Assembly: GCA_010093605.1 (NCBI GenBank)
Contig: MU004183.1
Coordinates: forward strand, 1,798,001-1,862,000
Length of the DNA: 64,000 bases
Source: Lophium mytilinum
Lineage: Eukaryota; Ascomycota; Dothideomycetes; Mytilinidiales; Mytilinidiaceae
Direction of reading: 5' to 3'
Below the pieces are notes generated by a model. It did no database searches. It was given only the letters and a program-made list of their open reading frames with translations, and was not told where the DNA came from. Each line of letters starts with the position of its first letter. Position 1 is the stretch's first letter. The translations under genes were made by a program, and so were the position numbers. Positions 47,208 through 58,210 of the stretch are shown piece by piece.

Positions 47208-49330
47208 ATGGAAAAGGGTGACAGCACTGACGTGGAGTCTGGCCGCGGCCCTTCTTCTGTACCGCATTGGAAGCTCGTTATTGACCAAGGTAAATATTGT
47301 ATTCTTACTGCGGTGCTGATCGATCTAACATTGCCAAGGTCTTGTAACACCAGAAGTCCTCAAGTGGGACTACGATGGCGCCGGCACTGAGGACGATCCC
47401 TATGTCGTTGACTGGATCGACAATGATCCTCGGAACCCCATGCTCTTCTCCCAGGTGAAGAAGTGGTCGATCACAATGCTCGTAGCTATTGCTACACTGG
47501 CGGTCGCGTTCGTGTCTTCAGCATATGTGAGTACGGAAAGGAGTATTGACAGTTCACGATCGCTGATGATATTCTAGACCGGCGGTGTTAGACAGATCAT
47601 GGTGGAGTTTGGTGCTGAGCAAGAGGTTATCACCTTGGGTGTTTCGCTATTTGTTTTAGGCTTTGCAATTGGTAGGTAACCCTCAGATGGCACCGCGCGA
47701 TCATAATTGACCTTGCATAGGCCCTCTCCTGTGGGCACCGATGAGCGAGCTTTGGGGCCGTCAAATCCTCTACATCACGACCTACGGCGCACTCACTGCC
47801 TTCAACGCTGGCGCCGCTGGGGCGAATAATATGGCGACCCTTGTCATTCTTCGTTTCCTCGCTGGGACATTTGGATCGTCTCCTCTCACCAACGCCGGAG
47901 GTGTCATTGCCGATATGTTCCCTGCGAAAGAGCGCGGTTTGGCTATGAGTATTTTTTCAGCAGCACCATTCATGGGTCCCACGTTGGGTCCCGTTATTGG
48001 TGGGTTCCTCGGCGAGTCAGAAGGCTGGAGATGGGTCGAAGGCCTCATGGCCATCTTCACTGGAGTTTTGTGGATCTTAGGGGCAATCCTCATCCCCGAG
48101 ACATACCCCCCCGTTCTTCTCCGGAAGCGTGCGAAGGCTCTTTCGAAGGCTACTGGTAAGGTGTACCGTAGCCGCGCGGACGTCGAATCTGGACCCATCT
48201 CGGCTAGTTCAGCATTCAAGACCGCCCTCACTCGGCCATGGATCCTACTCTTCCGCGAACCCATCGTACTTTTGCTGTCCATATACTTGGCCATTATTTA
48301 CGGTACATTGTATATGATGTTCGGCGCCTTCCCAATCGTGTATCAAGAAGAGCGTGGCTGGAGTGAGGGTATTGGTGGTCTGGCTTTCCTCGGAGTCGCA
48401 GTCGGAATGATAATTGCCGTCACCTATACAATCTTCTACGACAACAAGCGTTATGTCAAGGCGGCAGACAGAGCCGGAGGATTTGCTGCGCCAGAGGCAC
48501 GTTTGCCTCCTGGATTGATTGGAGGAATCGTCCTCCCAATTGGACTTTTCTGGTTTGCCTGGACGAACAGCCCGTCAATTCACTGGATAGTCAGCATCAT
48601 GGCTGGAGCACCATTCGGTTTCGGAATGGTCAGTACTTCATTTAAGTCCATTGCTGTCTGATCGATCACTAACATCCTCTAACAGGTTTTGATTTTCCTA
48701 GCCGTCATGAACTACCTTATCGACGCATATACCATCTTCGCCGCCTCCGTTTTGGCGGCCAGCTCGGTCCTTCGGTCTCTCTTTGGTTTTGCATTCCCGC
48801 TTTTCACTACCCAAATGTACGGCAAGCTCGGCATTCATTGGGCCTCCAGCATTCCCGCCTTCCTCGCCCTAGCCTGCACACCTTTCCCTTTTCTGTTCTA
48901 TAAATATGGCAAGGAGATCCGAGCGCGCTGCAAGTTTGCAGCAGAGGCCGATGCCTTTATGAAGAAGATGATTGCCCGGCAAACGGCTGGCGCCGCGGAA
49001 GAGTCGGCGTCCGAAGCGGAAGAAGATTCCCACTCAGAGAAAGAGGATGCGGTCCCTGATCTCGATGGTGCCGCTGGAAAGGAAGACGACGTGCCTCGCT
49101 TCGAGAGCATCCAAACCGGACAACAAGCGCCACTGGATAGGACTCTGTCCCGTGTACAAACAGGTCGGTCGACACGCTCGAACCGGAGTAGGAGGAGCGT
49201 TAATGCCTACTACGACAATCCTTATGAGATTGATCGTGTGAACACCCGCGACAGCTTCACCACGCGACCAAGGACGACTAGCAATCCTAAGAGCTTCCGG
49301 AAAGTAATGAGCAATCAGTCAAAGAAGTAG
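47208..49330 (+). CDS. MFS multidrug efflux permease, DHA1 (12-span) family, about 635 aa, 5 exons
   Basis: Proton antiporter of the fungal polyamine/fluconazole/mycotoxin exporter group (TPO/FLU1-like), expected at the plasma membrane. Introns after codons for VIDQ, SSAY, GFAI and GFGM have clean GT...AG ends, and the phases I checked fit. The start [12 protein letters not shown] leads to the conserved [19 protein letters not shown] entry. Helices follow: [20 protein letters not shown], the [15 protein letters not shown] motif A, the [20 protein letters not shown] block, and motif [17 protein letters not shown]. The second half has [20 protein letters not shown] and [17 protein letters not shown]. 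The C-terminal about 110 residues are acidic then Arg/Ser-rich ([11 protein letters not shown]), longer than usual for the family. A TATA box stands about 145 bp upstream. Substrate unknown. Confidence 0.9.
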
Positions 49331-49687
49331 TTGGTCGCGAATCTTTGCGGGCAGTTGTGATTTTCTCATGTATATATAGATTTCGTGTAAGCGATGATAC
49401 CTGGTAACGACACATAGAGTGTAAAATAGTAGTAATAATAATATAAGACTGTAAATATTAGACCAAATGGTCAAACAACCGTCGCAGGGGCTGATTGTCG
49501 TTTGCATGTGTGCGTGATTGAGGGCCTGGTCCGTGCGCTCATTCTAAATCTAAATCAATCGGCCTGCAAGCACAACCTCCTAATATCTACCTATAGCACA
49601 GTCCACGGATTTCTTTAAACATCTGACACTTCGAACTCCGTAGCGCGTGTATCGAAATGGTGTATTCGCCGTTCGTGTAAGTCGACG

Positions 49688-50100
49688 TTGCGATTCGAAT
49701 CTCCCATAGAACTGAGGCTAACGAAGAGACGTAGGAAGCGTAGCCGCACGAATAGCAACGTGGAAAATATGCCGAAGGCCATGGAGATCAGGAGCTTCAG
49801 TCTCACTGAGCCAGCGTCTCGGCTTCGGTTCCTCGATCTTGCTCGGGAGCTTCGTGACGTGGTCTACGCCAATCTCCTAACCAACGGCCCCCTGGTGCCA
49901 TGAGAACTATTCATCTCAGCATCGGTCAACGTCTCAAAAGAATTAAAGAAAGGCGTCTCACCAAAATTCTGCGCCTGAATTGAGAAATCTACGTGGAGGC
50001 CGAGGAGGCTCTTTACTCCCTCGACGTATTCTTTCGCTTTCTCTCAAAGCTACTATGGGCTTCCAACTTCGAAATATAGCTCAACCCTCTACTTCGTCTA
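49688..50100 (+). pseudogene. decayed paralogue of the F-box-like gene next door
   Basis: The first open part (49688-49903) ends SRLRFLDLARELRDVVYANLL, a close match to FRFLDLPRELRDNVYAELL in the intact gene at 50515. About 90 bases further a second block reads EIYVEAEEALYSLDVF, matching QIHVEAKKALYDLNTF in the same order. Between them the frame is broken by stops, and much of the intervening protein is missing. This is a tandem duplicate in same-strand orientation, now dead. The N-terminus is basic (TKRRRKRSR) and unlike the intact copy. Confidence 0.65.
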
Positions 50101-50375
50101 CATCGTATACCTCTTGCATCGTTCCTCGATTTCATTCCCTTGAATTTTTGTACAGGTGTTTCCACCTATGCTACTTATCAGAATAAAACTAGATACTAAC
50201 ATATCCACCGTTACGATGTTGAGTCTCTTTTTATAGGACCTCTCGTAAGATTCACCACAAAAACCCTGGAATGCAGTAGTCTCCTCGTGTTCGAGGCACG
50301 TGACAAAACGCTAAACAGATACCCCAGGTTTCACTACTCACGTGAATTTGAGAACAGGGCATATACGATGCTCTC

Positions 50376-50383
50376 TATTTAAG
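50376..50383 (+). promoter_or_regulatory. TATA-like box of the F-box-like gene
   Basis: TATTTAAG about 135 bp before the start codon. A (CA)n run follows at about 50431-50448 in the leader. Confidence 0.4.
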
Positions 50384-50514
50384 AAGCAATTCCCTACGCT
50401 CCTACTCTTCGCCCATCGAAGCACCTTCACACACACACACACACACACCCTGCAATTTTCACACCTGCTTCGACAACTTAGCCAGATTCGATTTCTGCCA
50501 ACCTCATCGTAGAC

Positions 50515-51825
50515 ATGGCCCAGTCCTCCGCATATCCGGGCCTCAGCTTCGTCAATAGTGCTACCTCCAAGGACTTAGAGTTAGATCAAGAAACTGATAG
50601 TGGGTTCTCTCACTTCGAGAGATCTTGCCTGGATGATGAAGCTCCGGAGACAGAAGATTCGAAATCAAATGTGGAGGAGCCGATCTGGAATCAGCCTACC
50701 GAGGATATTCCTGATCCCACCTCCAGCACCGACTGCAGCGAGTCTGAGTCGGATTCTAACCTGGCTTCGGATTTTCAGGTGGATTATGATGCCTCTTCCG
50801 AAAGCCTTGGAATCGGTGCAGATACGCCATGGGTGCCTTCTGGTCCGTTCCGTTTTCTTGATCTTCCACGCGAACTCAGGGACAACGTTTATGCAGAGCT
50901 TTTGACGAGCGAAAACCTTAACACTCGAGGCACGTATTACGGATACGATAATTGTCGGCTTCATGTGTGGGATCGCGAAGACGCCAAACGTCTCGGTCGT
51001 GTGTGGCAGCGCGAAAATGAGAGCGATGAGAGTGACGAAAGCGAGGGCAGTTCTGTCTCCAGCAACCATCACACCCAGATCATATTCACAGCCATCATGC
51101 GGACAAGCAAGCAAATCCATGTCGAGGCAAAGAAGGCCCTATACGACCTCAACACCTTCTCGATAGACCTCACGCGTCTCATCCCTCGTCTCCTGAACGA
51201 AGCCGAGCACCCAGACCAAACTCTACCTAATAACTACATTCGGCTTGCGGATCACGAACCGTACCAACTGGGAGACGAGCTGCCAGGTGGTTTGAACTAC
51301 AACTGCGACCCATCCGCGATCTGCCGTTTGAACCTTCAGCTCCACCTCTGGGACGCAGAGGGCATGTCTGACAGGCGTACTAGACCAGGACTATTCGCCA
51401 ATCGCAACGCTTTCGTTGGCCCATTCGATGTCTTAGCGAAACTCTCCCTCCAGGGCTTCCATCAGATGAAGAGTCTGCAGAAAGTCCGCATCTCGCTAGC
51501 CTATGATGAAATAGGCGTTCCAACGTTAGTCCGGTGGTGCAAGGGCGACGGTCCTCCCCCGATGCGCATCCGGAGCTTCATGCGCGATCTCGTAGCCGCC
51601 GTGCCGGAAAAGGTACAGATTACATGGGGAATGACGAATGCCGAAGCGCAAAAGATTGTGGAGGAGTCAAAGTGGAAGGGCGCTCGCATGGAAGCCTGGT
51701 GGGGATTCGTTGCAGGGGACGTCCTCCGCAAGCTAGCGGATGAGTTCAAATGCTTGAAAGGGATGGACGCGAAGTTTGCCGACGAGCATGCTTTCGAAGA
51801 AATCGAAGAGGACCTCAATCAGTAA
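50515..51825 (+). CDS. F-box-like hypothetical protein of an expanded ascomycete family, 436 aa
   Basis: Single exon. The first 110 residues are acidic and Ser-rich (SESESDSNLASDF). The landmark FRFLDLPRELRDNVYAELL (about 117-135) is the degenerate F-box seen in large families of Dothideomycete proteins. It is followed by QIIFTAIMRTSKQIHVEAKK (about 183-202), another stereotyped block. The C-terminal half is leucine-rich and all-alpha/beta-like with no known domain. An acidic spacer (ESDESDESEGSS) sits near 165. Real F-box proteins act as SCF ubiquitin-ligase adaptors; whether this one binds Skp1 is not known. The neighbouring dead copy at 49.7-50.1 kb shows recent local duplication. Confidence 0.7.
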   Translation: MAQSSAYPGLSFVNSATSKDLELDQETDSGFSHFERSCLDDEAPETEDSKSNVEEPIWNQPTEDIPDPTSSTDCSESESDSNLASDFQVDYDASSESLGIGADTPWVPSGPFRFLDLPRELRDNVYAELLTSENLNTRGTYYGYDNCRLHVWDREDAKRLGRVWQRENESDESDESEGSSVSSNHHTQIIFTAIMRTSKQIHVEAKKALYDLNTFSIDLTRLIPRLLNEAEHPDQTLPNNYIRLADHEPYQLGDELPGGLNYNCDPSAICRLNLQLHLWDAEGMSDRRTRPGLFANRNAFVGPFDVLAKLSLQGFHQMKSLQKVRISLAYDEIGVPTLVRWCKGDGPPPMRIRSFMRDLVAAVPEKVQITWGMTNAEAQKIVEESKWKGARMEAWWGFVAGDVLRKLADEFKCLKGMDAKFADEHAFEEIEEDLNQ

Positions 51826-52198
51826 GTAGATGGAGCCTCGAATCTGATCAAGTCGTGTTAGTGAGAGAGTTGTGCTTCTGCAAATTCTAAGGTCAATATG
51901 GGCTGGCGATCGGACATACGGTACTTGTATCGGGCGGGTGGGCTTCTTTTGTACTTGCCTCATAGACAATTCATTTTCTCTGCCACTGATCTTAAGTAAG
52001 CAGTCTGGTAGAGTATTCCTAAAATATGTCTGTGCTGTCGAAAGCCTTGCTGTTGCAATAAAGTTAAGCTGATGAAGAAGAGAACCGTATTGTTTACTCA
52101 GCTCAGCCCCTTTCTTCACCAATCTTATAACCACGGTTGCAGTCTTGACACAAGAGTCAAGTGATGGTCACATGGGCAGGCCAAAAAAGGAGGAAAGG

Positions 52199-52655
52199 AA
52201 AAAGCAAAAAGGTGTTCGAAATCTGATAGTAAGGACAACTGATCCGTCAATCTACCCAGTGGCACAGAAGAGTCAATGTTTGAAACGTCGAGACCTCACC
52301 CCCGGACGGGCTTTAACGGCGCTAACTCGACCACTGGGGCAGGCTTAAGGGCCAACTGAACGTTGTAAGAGAGCCCGAATATTTGAATTTGCCACGCAAT
52401 TTAACAATTATATGCTCTCACACCCCGGTTTCATTCACTGAAACGGAAAAGCAAAAAGCAAAAAAGAGTTCGGAAACTGGTAGTAAGGACAACTGATCCG
52501 TCAGCCTACCCAGTGGTACAGAAGAGTCAATGTTTGACGTTGAAACCTCACCTCCGAAGGGGCTTTAACAGCGCTAACTCGACCACTGGGGCAGGCTTAA
52601 GGATCAACTGAACGTCGTAACAGAGCCCGAAGATTTGAGTTTCCAAGCAAATAAG
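52199..52655. repeat. direct repeat of about 200 bp, two copies offset by 254 bp
   Basis: Copy one is about 52199-52400 and copy two about 52453-52655. Both hold AGTAAGGACAACTGATCCGT, TACCCAGTGG.ACAGAAGAG, GCGCTAACTCGACCACTGGG and AGGCTTAAGG..CAACTGAACG in the same order. They differ by scattered changes, mainly transitions, and a few small indels. There is no open frame and no terminal inverted repeat. It could be a young tandem duplication of an unknown non-coding unit. Confidence 0.8.
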
Positions 52656-53360
52656 TGCTTCTATACCCTCCCCAATCCTGTCCTTGACACACTTCTGATT
52701 AGCTCGGAATCGCAATCACCTGCAACAAGCAGTGTTAAGGCTAGTAGCAAACAAGCGCTCAAGTACAAAATGCTCGTAGTCCACCAATGTTTCGAAACTA
52801 CGGCCTGCAAAGTAACAAATTCTCAGCTATAACATTTTATGCACCCCTTGTTATGAGAGGGAGAGAGCGAGTATATAGTATTTTGGTATCACTTGGTCCA
52901 CAGGTGCCGTCCCACAAGAAAGTAGGTTTGTACAAGATGATTCAAGGTATAAGATCAAGGTATCTTGATCCGGAGCGGTAACGACTCCCGTCTTCTCTAT
53001 AGCAGCCAGTTCACTGTGTTGACCCTCTCAGGTTAGCCCTCGGCAACCTTGAATCGCAATATAGGGAAAGAAACGTGCCTGGATCTTCCTGTATAGTCAG
53101 GTCCAACGACTTGCTTGCCCAGCACATTCACTGACCCGACTGACGCCGCGTTCAACGACTCTATTTGAAGAGTCCGCAAGCATACCGTGCCATCTGATAT
53201 TACCCCCAAACGTGCCTGATCTCCGCTGCTCACGTGATCAAACGGTACGAACAATAAGACCTGTATGCCAAAGAATAGTAGTAGATTACATATCTAATCA
53301 GAGCATTCTATCGAGAATAATAGTCTATTTCGGTCCAAAGAAATCTAGGATATTTGTAGT

Positions 53361-53511
53361 TTTGTGGAACGCGCTCCCAACGTCGTGTGACAAAGGAAAA
53401 TTATATGAGAAAAAAGGAAAATCTTTAATTTCTTCGATATAACAACCAACGCCATGCAAATCCAAACCGAACTCATATGGGTATTTTGTGGAACGCGCTT
53501 CCTACGTCGTG
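53361..53511. repeat. 27-bp direct repeat pair
   Basis: TTTGTGGAACGCGCTCCCAA followed by CGTCGTG near 53361, and TTTGTGGAACGCGCTTCCTA followed by CGTCGTG near 53485; only a few mismatches across 27 bp. Both lie just downstream of the ABC gene. Confidence 0.6.
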
Positions 53512-53635
53512 AAGAGAAAACGTGTTAAGGAAAGTTTGTTGGCACAACAGTTAGATGAACGAGAAGAAGAGACAAATGGTGAGCTGCAGAGCCCCAGGGT
53601 CATGGATAGATGGTCCCGACTGATGCTGGATAAGG

Positions 53636-56600
53636 TTACTCCGCCTTCTTGCTCGCTTTAGTCCGCAGTTTCATTAGCAAATATACCAGCGCGTAGCTCG
53701 AGATAGCGAAGATGACGCAAATCGCCGCGTCTCTCCAGCCGAAGTAGTAGTCACTCAGATTGACAGTGTCGAGGTAATCGCTGCCCCTGGTATACTGGCA
53801 AACCCTGCATTCAGCAGTAGCATCCGGGTTGACGAGGTTGTTCCGGCTGCCAGGACCACTCAGCCAAGCGCCAAGATACTGTGCGCACGTCTGACCGGAG
53901 GGAGGATCAAAGACAGCAAACTCGGACTCCTTGCACTTAATTTCCCAGTCAAAGTCGGTGAAAACGAGGAGTGAGCCCATCAAAAAGTTGAAAGGGTTCA
54001 GGTAATATATCCAGTAACGCCAGAATGGTTGGATCTGATCGTACGGAACAAGGACACCGCAGAAGGACACAAGGGTACCAATAAGGAGTGGGTTGACGAG
54101 GGACGCGAAAACGGCGTTTGGCGCGTACGCAGCGACGAATTGGCCCATACCAGTGTAAATGAATTGGTAGATGAGCATGACAAAGAAAGTCGCGCCAGCT
54201 TTATCAGAGGCGACCGGGAGCCCAGCGGTGTAGTAAAAGCAGAGGAAGTAGAGAATGGCACAAATGACAAGATATGGCATTTCAGAGACGATGAGGCCGG
54301 TCACGAAGGCGATCCAAGAGTACATCTTGGACTTCTTCTCACGGGTTTCGTAGAGGTCGCGACGCTCGATGAAGAGAGGCTGGAGCTGTGCAATGACACC
54401 GGGTGCAACGAAGATGTAATTGAAGAGCGCGAAGAGGACCAGTTGTTGCTCTGCTACTGAATTGCCAATCTGCCAGAAGGAGAACCCGATGAAGAGGGCG
54501 ACGCCAACGTGTAAAGCGAGCTTGTTGTTGACGTAGTCGATATTGCGGAAAAGGTTGACGTTTGCCCGGTGGGTAACAATCCTGATCTGCGTCCAAAGAT
54601 TGGTCGCAAATTCGTGGCCATCGTCTGTGGTACCCGGCTCCTTGCCCGCTGCGTCGGTGATGATGCTATCGAGGTCTCGGTGCATACGATCTGCTTCAGG
54701 CGACTCAAGCCAGACCTTGTGCCAATCTTTTTCCGAATGAGCTCCTGTAACTACATCAATCATGTGTTCCGCAGGATTAGCACCAGGCGGGCATGGCGCG
54801 TCGTAACGACCAAAATAATCCTTGATGGTATTCGCGTTGTCACCGATGTCGCCAAAGTAAACCGTCTTACCGCCCTTGGCAAGTAGGAGGAGCGTGTCGA
54901 ACTGCGCGAATAGTTGGGCAGAGGGCTGGTGGATGGTGACAAGAACCGCTTGGCCAGCATCGGCAAGCTTTCTGAGGAAGCGGACCGTATTGAACGCTGC
55001 CTGACCGTCGAGGCCAGAGGTGGGCTCATCCAGGAAAATCAAGATGGAGGGTTTCGAGACCAATTCCACGCCAATAGTGACACGCTTGCGTTGCTCTACG
55101 GACAATCCGGTTCCCAGTTTTCCAATCAAGGTGTGTTCCAGGTCATGTAGCTCTAGCAGGTCGATAATGGTATCGACATAAGCTAGTTTCTCCTCACGGG
55201 AGGTTTCACGGCTTTGACGGAGCAATGCCGAGAACTCGAGGGCTTCCCGGACGGTGGAATAAGCCTCATGCACATCAAGCTGCTCGCAATAACCAGCGGA
55301 GCGTTGAAAAGAGACAGGAAGGGGGCGACCGTCAACGAAGATCTCGCCGTGGATTGTGCCTTCGGTTTTTCGTTGAGCCAAAACATCCAGAAGCGTAGTC
55401 TTGCCTGCACCAGAGGATCCCATGAGGGCACCAAGCATACCTGGCTTGACATAGCCGTGCACGTTATCGAGCAAAGTTCGATCGCCGTGGGGTGTCTTGA
55501 CCACGTAGGACAATTTCCTCCAGGTGAATACGGATGTATTACGCATAAGATTCGTCCCGGCCTGGTTTTGAGACGCGACGGCGTCATCGCTGCTATCAGT
55601 TGCGTTTTGTCGAGGAGCTTTCTCGTGCGCTTGAGTTTCCTCATCTGTAGGTATGGTTGGAAGTGCGACCTTCCTGCGATTCTCACGAGGGATTAGCAGA
55701 GCGCCAGAGGAGCCTGCGGCATCGTCCCAGCGTTGTGTGAAGAAGATAGTCAGGCCCACGAAGAGAATCCACCAGGCAAACAGGATGCCAACGTTACGCC
55801 AAATGTGAGATGCCGAATACGACAGGCTGGCTAAGTAATCTTCGCCGCTAACTTCCGTGGCACCTGGTCTTGCGCCAGCGATTCCAGCGCAAGCCTGGTG
55901 CGCAGAGTCTTGATACTGGGGCAGATAGTTCGGGATCAGGTTGCTATAGACGCAAGGGATTGTCTGGCCCTTGAACTCGTTCGCCATCACAGCTTCGAAG
56001 CCGTACGAAAGTGGATCGATCCAGTATATCCAAACGAACCAAGGATGCATTGCGGGCTTAGCGATTTGATACCCGATGTAGACGATAAAAGCAGTGATGG
56101 AGAAGCCTGATACTTTGGATGCAGCGTCGAAGTTCGGGAAAGCTGCGCCCACCATTCTAAAGAAGGCCGTCATGACAAATGTGGTAACGTAAACCACGAA
56201 CCAACATGTAAAGAACGCCGCTGCTGTGGCCTTCAAGGCAGTCATCCAGTAAAGTATAACGATGAAGCTGGAAACCTGGAAAAGTAGGATAGGAACATCT
56301 GCTGCTATCTGCGCAATGCAAAAGGCAGCCTAGTGGTGAAGATTCAGTTAGTATAAGACAAGATTGGAGGGGGAGAAAGACACGGTACGCCTATTGATAT
56401 ACGCTAAGAACTCCTGGAGCAGCTCAGATGACTTTCAGTCCTTGCGACGCTTGACGAAAATCATCCTAGGTGCTTCAAGAGTACTCAAAACATATTCCAA
56501 TATGTGAACCGCAGGCTTACGTACCGGATTGAAGAAAGCAAACGCTTTGTGCTTAGAGAGAATAGGTCTTCCAGCGAAAGAGTCTGTGACCTCCGACATA

Positions 56601-58210
56601 GCCACTAAGGCGTTATACAGAAGAGCCAGAAAGAGAGAACCCCCTTTGACGAACAGGCCGGCCGAGTTAGCAGGAGCATTATAGAACAGCGATCCAGCAA
56701 TCAATGCCTGAACTAACGTTGACCCTTGTTTGATGATAAAGGTCGCTTTGTCTCCCCAGATGATCTGGTACTGACGGGCGACACAAGCCCTGACCTGGTC
56801 CAGGAACGAAACAGTCATGGGCGAAGACTTGGGAAGTTGGTGTGACTTATCGATCGTCACTGCTTCGCAGAAGGTTTTCGTATTCGTTTTGGCTTCGTGC
56901 GTTGTGGGGTAGTCCAATTGGCGGTCCATATTGGCTTTGATAGGCGACTGGCGATATGCTTGCTCCAGCTCAATGTTGTTTCGGGGGAAGCGCGACTCGA
57001 AACCGGATCGGATCGCTCTCTCGCTTGGTACAGTGACACCGGTAAGGAAATCGGCGACATTAGCCCCGTCACCACACACAAATCCTTGCGACTCCATGAA
57101 AGGACGCGCCTCTTCACGTGAACCGTAAAATACTTGCTCCCCCTCATCGAGGACGAGAACTTTGTCAAACAGATCGTAGATACCATTGCCAGCTTGGTAC
57201 AACGTGACAATAGTGGCAACACCCATGGCGTCTGTCATGCAACGCAATGCCCGGGTGTATTCCAAAGCTGTCGACGCATCCAGCCCACGAGTTGAGTTGT
57301 CCCAGCACATGACGCTAGCTCGCGTGGATAGTGCTTCTATGATCGAGACTCGCTTGCGTTCACCACCCGAGACACCCCGAACGAAGGCGTCGCCAACTTT
57401 AGTGTCCTCCGTATGTGAGATTCCCATGGAATCAAGCAAGAACGATTTAAATTTCTGCTGGAAAGCTTCCCGACTCTCCGTGTCTCTCGGTAGCTCATGA
57501 GGGATATTCAGACGGGTAGCGAAGTCCATGGTTTGCCCTACTGTGAGGGTAGGATAGAACAGTTCTTCCTCGGTATTCATGACCACATAGCCGCGATACT
57601 GCTGGGCTGATTTGGCGTCGAGTGAACCGAAATGAACGTCGCCGCTGACCTTGGTATATCTGAAACTATAAGCATACAGACGAGTTGGGAAGCCTGCGGA
57701 TTCAACTCACCCTTTCCTTTTGTTCGCTAACATCTTCAGCAGAGTGGTACAACCACTACCAGGTCGACCCAGAACAAGAAGCATCTCCCCTGGCTTCACG
57801 CAGCCGGAACTGGAATTCAGGATCGTCTTCAAAGCCGGCTTCTGTCGTCCTTCCTTGATCTGCTGTGGTATGTTGAACTGACTCAAAACATTCTCATGTA
57901 CCATTGCGTCTGAAGGCACCACTTGGACTGTTAAATCCTTCCAGGTTACCCCCAAACTCCGGCTCTCAGCCGGGTCATTGAGCTGGACATCTTTAACGGT
58001 CGCTGTGAGTCTCCATTCTTCGACCGTGGTTTTCACCGATGAATCTTCCCCACTGTCTTCCACATCGTCCCATTTCTCTGAGTTGTTTCCAGGGTGGCTA
58101 TTATGTGATTTATGAGAAAAGGTACGGGATATGGTGCGGAAAATGTCATCGCCGGCACCGGCTGGTAAGGCAGTATTGAGCACTGAAATGCTCGTACTCC
58201 GTCGCACCAT
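53636..58210 (-). CDS. PDR-type ABCG full transporter, about 1440 aa, 3 exons, with a likely +1 frameshift
   Basis: Full-size pleiotropic drug resistance pump, (NBD-TMD)x2, plasma membrane. Exons (minus) are 57711-58210, 56525-57659 and 53636-56330. NBD1 has the family's odd Walker [15 protein letters not shown] (Cys for Lys) and signature [15 protein letters not shown]2 has canonical [19 protein letters not shown] but a degenerate signature [12 protein letters not shown] and LDEPTSGLD: the usual asymmetric PDR pair. Exons 1 and 2 close in phase. In exon 3 the conserved [10 protein letters not shown] and [12 protein letters not shown] lie in different frames, separated by a T run of five (minus strand, about 56277-56281) where four would keep frame. 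Either this is a sequencing error, a recent inactivation, or the sequence TTTTTCCAG there serves as an alternative acceptor; that would restore frame but drop 18 conserved residues. Length fits the family (1450-1500). Confidence 0.9.
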
